From contig JALJEE010000444.1 of assembly GCA_023231475.1 (NCBI GenBank), positions 1-34,945 on the forward strand: a stretch of DNA of 34,945 bases, written 5' to 3'. The stretch is from Seison nebaliae (lineage: Eukaryota; Rotifera; Pararotatoria; Seisonacea; Seisonidae). Positions 1 through 9,123 of this stretch are shown in pieces. The position numbers and the translations under genes are program-made. The number at the start of each line of letters is the position of its first letter. The first letter of the stretch is position 1. Under the pieces are notes generated by a model that was not told the DNA's origin, ran no database searches, and worked only from the letters and a program-made list of their open reading frames with translations.

Positions 1-258
1 TGAACGAATAAATTTTTCGCCCTTTTTTTATATTTATTTGTTCTTCTTTTCTTATCGTTCATCAATAATCGTTGCTCAAATTCTTCTTTTTGGAAGCATT
101 TCACCAAACAATTTTCGAAAGCTTCTACAGTAGGATGAACCATTCTTATTAAATGGTGCAAACCATTATTTTTTCCCTCAATAATGTTATTCGTGCGTGG
201 AAGGTTTTTTAATACACGTTCGTTATTATTCCACAAGATTGTTTGTTGGATTATTTAA
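1..258 (-). mobile_element. C-terminal remnant of a MULE-type (Mutator-like) transposase
   Basis: Read on the minus strand, an open frame runs from about 258 to the window edge with no stop. It carries the hallmark that ends many MULE/FLYWCH-associated transposases: a Trp (LWNNN), then PRTNNIIEG, then an HP motif (MVHPTVEAF) and a basic lysine/arginine-rich tail. In family members this block (RTNN-x-x-EGWHN ... HP ...) lies in the C-terminal part, after the DDE catalytic core. The Trp normally found after EG is replaced (EGKNN). The DDE core is not in the window. An in-frame TAA sits just upstream, so this is either one exon or a truncated relic. It could also be a domesticated host gene. Family assignment rests on the motif alone. 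Confidence 0.55.
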
Positions 259-292
259 TGCTCATGGGCGTAGCGAGCAGAGCAGCGAGTAG

Positions 293-460
293 TACATACA
301 ACAAGAATACATTGACTCGACTCAGGGTGCCCATGCCTGGTCTATACCAATCGATGGGGATTCTCTTACCGAACTACAGCGATTGATCGATGTTGGCGAA
401 GATCGAAATTTTTTATCTATTTTTCAAATTTATCCCGATGGGAATTTCTCTAATAAATAA
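293..460 (+). other. Short ATG-less open frame, possible transposon debris
   Basis: Between stops at 290-292 and 458-460 there are 55 open codons in a noticeably less AT-rich patch. The peptide includes GAHAWSIPIDGD and TELQRLIDVGEDRNFLSIF, which reads like real coding sequence (mixed hydrophobic and acidic, Trp present). There is no in-frame ATG, so it would have to be the last exon of something or a dead fragment. It lies head-on to the transposase remnant. I do not recognise the family. Confidence 0.25.
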
Positions 461-1460
461 TAATTATTATTATTAATTATTATATTTATATAATTATGAT
501 ATAATTACATTAAAATTACATTTTATAGCATTTGGGGATATTGAAATTAATCATCTTTCAGAATTCGAATTCTATCATATTAAGGAGCTTTCCTGACACG
601 GAATACATTTACTATATTATAATTACTTACTTATAAAAAAATATTTAAAAATTAATGATAATGCAATTGATAAACGAAGAATAGAAAATCATGACGATAG
701 GCGTTAAAAATAAATTCATAACAAGAATTAATCTATCTTATTCTTAATGAAAACATCTCATTGACGATTATTGAATTACGTTGGTTTATATAACCGATTA
801 GACATCGGAAGAGTATAGTCATTGGAAACTTATAAATTAGCAGTTTATTAAATAACGGAATAGGAAATTTAGGAAGCATTTACCTTCTCCAGAAAGGTAT
901 CGTTTGTAGGGTTTTCGTTCAGAACGGTGTTATCTGGTTCTAATCTTTTTAATGTGATTTTTTACATTTTCTGGCTAATCGCTTGCAGTTTCTGTTTGTG
1001 TTTTGAAAAATACTACCAACGAAAGCCTCATTACTTATACCATTATGAAAACCTCATTATGTTAGCCAACATAAGCTAATCTCTTTTTATTTATTTATAA
1101 TCTTCATAGGACAAACTCTGCTATTTTTAGGGTACTTGAAAATTCATAAATTGTTGGAAAAAAAGGGTAAGAACATTAGATATTAAGTTTAGGTTTAAAA
1201 GTTAAGGTATATTTAAAATATCAGAAAGTTTCCATCAATACTAATGACATTATCATAATAATTTTCTTAACAGCAACACACTTCTGTCTTTGGAGGAAAA
1301 ACATTCTCTATTATTCTACTTTTTAAGAAGATCATGTGAAAGAGTTAAGTTAGAAGTGAATGAGAGAGCATAAATAAGAAACAAGAACGATTGAAAGAAA
1401 CTTAGGTTTTTCATAAAAAAGAAATTCATAATTTTTTCATTTTCTCTTTCGGTTTTGCAG
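461..1460. other. Intergenic or 5' untranslated region, no gene seen
   Basis: AT-rich sequence with no coding signal I can support. The only notable element is at the right end: a pyrimidine-rich run ending TTTTGCAG at 1460 directly abuts the ATG at 1461. That is a strong 3' splice site, either of an intron in the 5' UTR or of a spliced-leader acceptor. Confidence 0.5.
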
Positions 1461-2385
1461 ATGACATCAAACGATAGTTCTATATCGAAGAGAGATACCA
1501 GAAATTTGACTAGTAAATCTGAAGCTACTCAAAGTGATAATGGCAGTCGCATCAAATCAATTTTGAAGCAAATGACAGATAATAAAGCCAATAAAAGCCA
1601 TTTACAACCATCGACAGATAGTGGAGAATTAGACAGTAATATTTTCGGGAATCGAAGTGTGTATGCAGTTTACTCTTCCCAATAGTTTAGTTTCTTTTCA
1701 AAAATCAATTCTTTCATCTAGGTGGAGAATTTGAATAAAGACAAAATTATCTTACAAATGACCAACACGAGAAATCCGGTTGCAGTTAGAAAGAAGAAAG
1801 TTGAATTATATTTATTTTCTCATATAAATAAATTAACGTTAGAAAAGAACAGTCGATATCGCTTTTGGTCGTTCCAATTCAGGAACATTAATAACATTAA
1901 ATAGCAACGACAATCATGAATCTCAAACAGAGAGTCAGAAAACTCTTAAGTTGAATGATATTATTCTCAATTTAAGTAACACGGAAAGTTTATCGAGAAC
2001 TGTGGAGACTTATGGTTCAGTAGAAATCAAGAAAATAAGACGAACCGATGACGTTATATTGATCGATGGAGACGCTCCAATATGTCCCATTGATAAACCA
2101 GCAGTTAAGGTCGCCAAATTTGGTCAGAAAGTTCAATTTGTCAATAAACCGGATATAGTAGATATAACGAATAATATTTCGTCACTCTCGTCATCAGACA
2201 CGGGTGCCATCATGTCTTCAGTAAGTATGCGAAGTACATCGGAACGAGATGGATCACCAATTTCTCAACCGCGAGAAATACGATGTAAATGTTGTGGACA
2301 TATTGCTGGCGTAATACATGCCGGTAAGGCAATATTTCGATCTAGTTGTAATGACTCAAAACAATTAGATTCTTATGTTAGATAA
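1461..2385 (+). CDS. Uncharacterised protein with cysteine-rich C-terminus, three exons
   Basis: Modelled exons are 1461-1658, 1722-1799 and 1843-2385 (66 + 26 + 181 codons including stop, all phase 0), giving 272 aa. The ATG directly follows a TTTTGCAG acceptor. The N-terminal half is Ser/Thr/Asn-rich and hydrophilic, with a basic patch at the exon 2/3 junction (KKKKRT) that could act as a nuclear signal. The middle part (VEIKKIRRTDDVILIDGDAP and a KVAKFGQKVQFV stretch) looks structured. The last 34 residues hold a C-x-C-C-G-H group plus one more Cys, which might bind metal. There is no signal peptide or membrane segment. I do not recognise the family and assign no function. The first splice (donor gtgtatg) is the least certain; the second intron is only 43 nt. 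The gene ends tail to tail with SLX1, 171 bp away. Confidence 0.6.
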
Positions 2386-2556
2386 AAAAAATCGAAGCTT
2401 AATTAATTTAGTTTTCATTTTTTATTTATTATTAAAAGAAATAATTTAATTTCAATTTAGAATTAGTTTTTTTCAAATCTCTTTTTTAACATTATATTGA
2501 AAATGAATGAAAATTTGATTGAAAATATTTTGACATTAATGAAAGAATATGAATAA

Positions 2557-3345
2557 TTATGAGAGAATTTGTTGAAAGTCAATAAATTTTTTACAATTTT
2601 TACTTTGGATAATATCTCCCCATCTTAATTCAATGGAGCATTGAGGACACTTTCCCCCTATGGGCAACAATTGATTTGGTTCATCTTTCAGAAATAATTT
2701 GCTCAAACAGAAAATATGAAAAAGTCCATTACAATTTGAAATTGGACATTCAACTGTATCGTCGTTTGTCGTTTCAGTTTTACCTTTACAAATCAGACAT
2801 TTATCTTCACGATCATAAGAAGGAATAATTTTATTGTCAATTAATCGATTCTTATATGGACCTGAAATGACCACCATATGTTTTGGTAATGAATGAACGA
2901 GGTGTATATCATTCTCGTCTTCTTCATTTATCGATAACCATTGAAGGGTTAATGATAAACGTCGCCAATAATTCGAGGTTAACATCAATTGTAAAATGAA
3001 TAATTTGTAACGTTTCTTTAATCGTCCACCTAATTTCATTTGTTGAAGACGAGAAGTCGACGGCATCAAATGTTTGACACGACGAGATTTCTCCGGATTC
3101 TGCCACGCCCATTCAAACTTCAATGCAGCTGTATCATTCGGGAATCCATGTACTGTGAGAATCATGCGCCACGGTCCACGCATATTTGTCTTGTTAGCGC
3201 CACCTTGACTAATTCCACCGTTGTGTTGATCGATCCTCCTACCCGGATTCACCGTATATCCGATATAAGTCGTATTCTTAATTTTCGCATTAACATTCTC
3301 ATTACACAAAAGATAAACTCCAAAGAATTCTGATGTTTTACTCAT
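2557..3345 (-). CDS. SLX1: SLX1 structure-specific endonuclease catalytic subunit
   Basis: Intronless, 262 aa. SLX1 is the nuclease half of the SLX1-SLX4 complex, which cuts branched DNA such as Holliday junctions and flaps in the nucleus. The N-terminal GIY-YIG domain is clear. GVY at residues 9-11 stands in for GIY and YIG is at 27-29. Next come the basic NPGRRIDQHN segment (catalytic Arg and His region), GPWRMIL and GFPNDTAALKFEWAWQ, whose Glu78 is the expected metal-binding residue. The C-terminal SLX1-type RING/zinc finger shows CLIC, VECPISNC, FHIFC and CPQC pairs. The length is close to that of compact SLX1 proteins (about 275 aa in human). The start is the first ATG, one codon set before the GIY-YIG strand. 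The lack of introns contrasts with most neighbours. The gene is divergent from SET. Confidence 0.93.
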   Translation of the reverse strand: MSKTSEFFGVYLLCNENVNAKIKNTTYIGYTVNPGRRIDQHNGGISQGGANKTNMRGPWRMILTVHGFPNDTAALKFEWAWQNPEKSRRVKHLMPSTSRLQQMKLGGRLKKRYKLFILQLMLTSNYWRRLSLTLQWLSINEEDENDIHLVHSLPKHMVVISGPYKNRLIDNKIIPSYDREDKCLICKGKTETTNDDTVECPISNCNGLFHIFCLSKLFLKDEPNQLLPIGGKCPQCSIELRWGDIIQSKNCKKFIDFQQILS

Positions 3346-3958
3346 TCCTACATTCCTCTTGGAAACTACAACTCTCGTAAAAAATATTTACAAATTTTTT
3401 AGACTTAAAATTAAAATAAAAAATTCTTCAAAAAATTTGAGGGTTAAAAAAATTTTGAAAAATTTCTCGATTTTCATTTAAATAAAAATTAAACTATTTT
3501 AAAATTACAAATTTGATGATAATACAGATTTTATGTAGACATTGAATATCAGATTCATGTGGAATTCATGTAGACTTCTTACAGGAATTTAGATAGAAGA
3601 ACAAAATAATTAATTCAACGAAACTTCCCAAGAGAATCTTTTGATAGAATTACGCGGGAAAATTGTTGAGAAATTTGACATTATAAAAAGTATTTTGCAA
3701 TTAAGATCTTTTTCTAATTAATTTCTTGTTGGTATGACATTTGTAGAGAGCATATAAAATTTTCTTGGAATTTCTTAAATAAAAATAGATAGAGAATGAA
3801 ATCCTGTACAATTCTAAGCTTTCCCTTCCAAATATCATTCATTTGTTCATTTCTTTTACACATACATACTTCGAAGTTCCAAGAGTACTAAAGCCTGTTC
3901 TTATCTTTTCTTGTTCTTATAGAGAGTAGATTTTTAAAAATTTTTAATTGTGCGTGAA
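3346..3958. promoter_or_regulatory. Divergent intergenic region between SLX1 and SET
   Basis: About 610 bp separate the two divergently transcribed genes, so both promoters should lie here. A TATAAAA string occurs at 3753-3759 on the plus strand, roughly 200 bp before the SET start codon. In DNA this AT-rich it may be chance. No coding sequence seen. Confidence 0.35.
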
Positions 3959-4826
3959 ATGGATGAATCGAACACAGCACCGAAAATGAAAAAACTTGAC
4001 GGTTTTTCCTTTACCATTAATTATTCTTTTGAAAATCCTTCAATTATCTGAAGTAGATGTCAATGCGGAAAAGATTTTGGAAGATGTTTTGAAAATTCAA
4101 AGGAACATTGACAAATTGAATGAGGAAGCCAGTCTGGAAATTTTGGATGTGGAACGAAGATTTAATTTGAAGAAAAAACCATTTTATGAGGACAGGAGTT
4201 CATTCATCAAGAAAATCAGTAATTTCTGGTCAACAGCTCTAATTAATCATCCACGATTCGCTGATTTATTAACATCAAAAGATTTGAAAGTGTTAAATTA
4301 TTTATCGACAATCGAAGTGACGGATATGGTCAATACGAAATCTGGTTATCGTATCGAATTTGTTAGTGTTTAATTAAAAATATTTTTTTTTTAAATTAAA
4401 ATTCTAAAGTTTTTCGAAGAGAATCCTTATTTCTCTAATACCTCTTTGTACAAAGAGTTCACTATCGATGAAATCGGACTCTTCGATTCGAAACCATCAG
4501 GAATCGTTTGGAAGGAAGAGAATGAAGTGACACAATCAGAAGACGATTCCGGAAAGAAGAGGAAATTTACTGAAGAAATCTGCTTTATGGATTGGTTCGC
4601 CGATCGAGGTGATGAGCATGACGGTTTTGATGATGATCTTTCAGACTTGGGAGAAATTATCCGTGATGAGATCTGGCCCAATCCCATTAGTTTGTACATG
4701 CAAGGAGAGGAGAAGACAGATGATGATGAACCAGATGAAGAGGAAGAAGATTTCGATGAAGATGATGATGAAATGGACGAGGAGAATGACAATGCGTCCG
4801 ATGATCAAGACAACGATACTGAATGA
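3959..4826 (+). CDS. SET: SET/I2PP2A family histone chaperone (NAP superfamily)
   Basis: Exons 3959-4001, 4054-4361 and 4410-4826 join in phase to 255 aa. SET proteins are nuclear acidic histone chaperones and PP2A inhibitors. The order of elements matches the family. A helical dimerisation segment (KILEDVLKIQRNIDKLNEEA) comes first, then the core NFWSTALINHP and SGYRIEF. This is followed across the second intron by FFEENPYFSN, then the FMDWFADR motif and the diagnostic EIIRDEIWPNPISLY near residue 205. A long Asp/Glu tail ends the protein. The second splice is confirmed by homology: without it the frame stops after IEFVSV. The first exon is only 14 codons plus one base, so it depends on a short ATG exon and is less certain. 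The gene is convergent with TARS, with 103 bp between stop codons. Confidence 0.92.
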
Positions 4827-4929
4827 ATAATTTATTTCATATTTATTATTCATCAGATATATATTAACAGAATTTATCATCACATTTATTTTTTCAAAAA
4901 TTTTATTAATTAATTTTTTATTATTTTCT

Positions 4930-7685
4930 TTATTCTTTCTTTCCTTCTTCAATTTTCTTTTCTTTCTCTTCAATTTTCTTTTCTTTAAATTTCAATTCCG
5001 CATCTTTTTCATAAGTAGTCTTCAACTCTTTGAATCGTTTAATGGCGTCTTCAATCATCACTTCTCCGTGAACGTTGTTATCTCTTGTACGGACGTTGAT
5101 CGATCGATTCTTCATCTCTTGTTCTCCCACCACTTAAATTTATAAATACAAATTTTTTTTCAAATTTAAATTAGCGATTAGTTGATCTCGTGTATTTACT
5201 AATAAATATTTTTAACCTGCAATAAAATTGTATTGTGCTAATTGGGCGTTTCTTATCTTCTTTTTGAATGTGACCGTGTTGTCGATATCATAATCACATT
5301 CGAATCCTTCCTCGTATAATCGATTGTTCAACTCAATTGCGTAGTCGTTGACAGGTGGGGCGACTGGAATGATTTTTATTTGTCGTGGAGATAACCAGAA
5401 CGGCCATTTGCCTCCATAATTTTCAGTGAGAATTGCGATCATTCGTTCAACAGATCCCAAGACTGCACGATGGATAATCACCGGTCGTTCATATTGTTTC
5501 TCCGTATCTCCACTATAAATGAAAATAAAAAAATAAAATTAATTTTCTCTTCCACAAAACCATATTGATGATATTATTCATTAGAAAAGAATCCCTAGCG
5601 ATTAATTCGATTATAGAATATTTTCCTTAAATAAAACATAATATACCTTTGACCTCTTGAAAATTAAAATAAATGATGGAAATTATATGGAATTTTTTTG
5701 ATTATTAAATTTTGAAAAAAAAATTTTCAAATTAAAATAAAAAATTAACGTGGTGTATTGGAGATTGAATTGATTTGGCAGTTGGAAATCTAATTGAATA
5801 GTTGCACATTGATGTTCTCGTCTCATTGCGTCAGTGACGGTAATATCGATTTTCGGTCCGTAGAAAGCGCCACCAGCTTCATCGATTTCCCAATCAGCTT
5901 CATATCTTTAATTTGAAATTGAACATTTTTAAAGATTTAATTAACGGAAACTCGTCTAATGCTTCACCTAATTGTTTTTCAGCAATTTCCCAATCTTTCA
6001 ATTCACCAAGAAATTCTTCGGGATGAGTTGATAATTTCAATTTGAATTGGAAACCGAAAATTCCATAAACTTCTGTCAAGAATTGGAGACATGATTTTAT
6101 TTCATTTTTAATATCTTGTTGACGACAGAAGATATGTGCATCATCTTGTTGAAATCGTCTCACTCGTGTCAATCCTGAGAGAGCACCAGATAATTCATTT
6201 CGATGTAACACTCCAAAATCGGCATATCTCAATGGCAATTCCTTCCACGATCTTGGTCGGGAAGCGAACATGAGACAATGTCCCGGACAATTCATTGGTT
6301 TCAATGCGAATTTCTCTTTTTCCACTTCGAAACTAAACATATTTTTCTGGGAAGAAAATAAACAATTTTTAAAATTTTCAATATTTTTTCAAAAATCAAC
6401 TTCATAATATGCCCAATGTCCTGATGTTTGCCATAATTGCACATTGTACATATTGGGCGAGACGACTTCTTTGAAGCCGTTTTTACGATAAATTTTCTAA
6501 ATGAGAAATATCATTTTTTAAGTGTGATAATTAAGAATTCCAACTCGAATCATTGAAATGAGAGTATTATAAATATATGCACCTTTCGGATAGAAAAAAC
6601 ATGATCCTGGTGAGAGTTCATGGAAGAAGAATAATTCTTGATCTTTTCCAATTTTTCTATGATTTCTCGCTGCAGCTTCTGCTTGAATCTTCTTCCATTC
6701 TGCTAATTGAGCATTTTCTGGAAAAGAAATTCCATAAATTCGTTGGAGAACTTCTGCTTCCGATTTCCCTTCCCAATATGATGAAGAATTCTTAATTTAT
6801 AATTATATAATTCAAAATTCAAATAATAAATTATTAATAATAATAACTTTCGTCAACGCAACAGCTTTAATACTACCGGTATGACGTACATGTGGTCCCA
6901 TACACAGATCAATCAAATCACCACATCGATAAACAGTTGTCGTATCAGTTTTGACTTTCTCATTTAAAATTCGACATTTAAATTGATTATACTAATTAAA
7001 ATTTGAAATTGTCAAAAATTTAATATCGTCACAAACCGAAAACATTTGCAATAAATCATTTTTCGTCATTTCTAATCGTTCGAATGGTTGTTTTTGTTTG
7101 ATAATCTTTTTCATTTGTTGCTCAAGAAATTGCATATCACTTGTTTGAACTGAACGATCTTTGATGAACATATCGTAATAGAAACCGTCTTGTATTGGTG
7201 GACCGTAACATAAATCGCCACCATAACACCATTCCATCGCCTCGCCTAAAATATGAGCAGAGGAATGCCAATAAACATATTTCCCGTCTTTGTCATTGAA
7301 TGATAATAATTCCAATTTACAATTTTTCTCTAACGGTCTCTCCAAATCCCACAAATCATTGTCAACTTTCGCAACAATGAAATTTCTCGCACGTCCACCA
7401 CCAAAATTTTCTAAAGCGAACGCGAATGGTGTAGTCTGCCAAGCGATACATTTCTTCTTATCACCGTTGGGTAAAGTGATTTCTATTTCTTTTCTTTCCT
7501 GATTCTTCACAAATTCCTCTCGTTTCACTTTCAATTCATTCCACAATTTCAATCGACTCTCTAAATATTTCGGTTCATTATCAGTCTGAAAAATATTCTC
7601 AATTATTCCTCCTCCACTTTTTCCACTAAATAAATTTAACGTTTTTCAAACAACACATCGACGGTAACGGATCAACAGTTGTCAT
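4930..7685 (-). CDS. TARS1: Threonyl-tRNA synthetase, cytosolic type
   Basis: It charges tRNA-Thr with threonine. Nine exons join with consistent phases to 711 aa: 7685-7641, 7585-7037, 6991-6848, 6790-6545, 6496-6401, 6346-5946, 5905-5750, 5512-5217, 5132-4930. Order: a TGS domain (about 45-110); the editing domain with HSSAH (122-126) and CMGPH; then the class II catalytic core. The core shows the zinc cysteine in MNCPGHC (380), the [24 protein letters not shown] motif 2 region and the [10 protein letters not shown] motif 3. The anticodon-binding domain follows ([20 protein letters not shown]). The C-terminus is an unusually Lys/Glu-rich tail ([17 protein letters not shown]). The N-terminal extension is shorter than in human TARS1. 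The frame stays open upstream of the ATG to a possible acceptor near 7722, so a longer (for example mitochondrial) form is possible but not shown. Eight introns of 40-237 nt, all starting GTT. Confidence 0.95.
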
Positions 7686-9123
7686 TCTCTTTACCTTTTT
7701 CTCTCTTAATCGACGTAACTAAAATTTTCAAAAATTATATTTAAAAAAAAATAGAAAAATTCAAAATTGTGAAGAATGTTTGAGAAGAGAATAATAACAG
7801 AACTATAATTGGAGATTTGTTGATTGAGTTTGAGTTTTTTAAGAGATCTATCTAATGACGAATAAATTAGAGAAATTGAAATCATACAATCTGATTTTTA
7901 AAGAGAATAAAAGTGACGTAATTGTTGTTAGATATTTAGGAATGATTTCAAGTTATTTAATGTTCAATGCGTGGTCAAAAATGCATCATCAGCTTCTTCT
8001 TTCAATCATTTCAATCATGGCAATATGTTGTGTTAAGTTATTTTAAATTTGAATTATTGTGCCTGTCAAATTTGTTTTTTGGTTTATGGACGAAGTTATT
8101 TAGTTTCATTTTTTATCAGAAATTCTGTTGTTTTCTGTTGGAAATGATGAATCTTTTGGAAGGATTTAACATTCTCTAATTATCATTCGATAGTAGAATA
8201 AAAAAGGAAAAATCATTTATTCTTTTTTTCTTACCAATTCGTATGTTTCCTATCAAATAAATAAATTTAGCTAGTTCCATAAATAGTTGAGATAATTGGG
8301 ATAATTGACAATTATCGGTTTTTTCCAATATCTTTTTCCCTTTTTAATAATCGATATTTGTCATTTATCATCTCCTGAAGGAATTGGTGAATATGATAAG
8401 GATAGAATTGCATGATCGATAAGAATGATGATAATATTCTTCTCTTCACAGTTTCGAGAGAGGGGGGAAGGGAAAAAATATTCGCCACAATTTTCGTTGT
8501 CATGGTAACCAAATAAATGACCGACTGAGGTGAATGTATTCCATTTGAGTGACCAACTTTCGATGTGAATGCAAAACGTGTGAGTCATAGACGAGTGATA
8601 TTGCCGGAACTATTCTCTTTTTCCCAAACTATTGACATTGACCAAATGACGAAGAAACGGAGAAAAGTAATTGTCTTTTTTTCTTATTCACATCAGACTC
8701 GTGAATTGTTTTTGTGGGAGAATGTGAAATTTTCTCATTTGTGGTTCAGTTTTCGAATAATTTATTTTTTCCATTCAAAAATTATTCTCCCATAACAGAC
8801 GAATGTCCTTTTTTTTTCAAAAATTTTTTTTTGCGAGGAAAATTGTCGAAAGAAAAATTTAATTTTTTCTTTTTTTTTATTGTAGATATCAATCCCTATA
8901 GTGTAATTGACGGAATTTTCAGTTTTTCATGGAATTTGTTTAAACGAGAAAATTTTCATTTTCGTTAATTAATTTAAACGATTTCTCTATTAATTAATTG
9001 AATTTAATTTGAATTAATCAAATATTTATATAATTAGAAGTAGAATTAGAAATTGTTAATAATTTGTTAAAATTTATTTAATTGTTTTGAAAATAGAAAA
9101 ATTTTCTTCTAAAAAATATCGAA
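7686..9123. promoter_or_regulatory. Divergent region between TARS and the dihydropyrimidinase gene
   Basis: About 1.4 kb between two divergent starts. It contains several T-rich or A-rich open stretches, for example around 8565-8970, but their composition is low-complexity and no family motif is visible, so I call no gene. Both promoters and 5' UTRs are expected here. Nothing else recognised. Confidence 0.4.

Noticed and set aside
8565-8968. Overlapping plus-strand open frames upstream of the dihydropyrimidinase gene
   Set aside because: Driven by T-rich sequence giving poly-Phe peptides; no homology visible.
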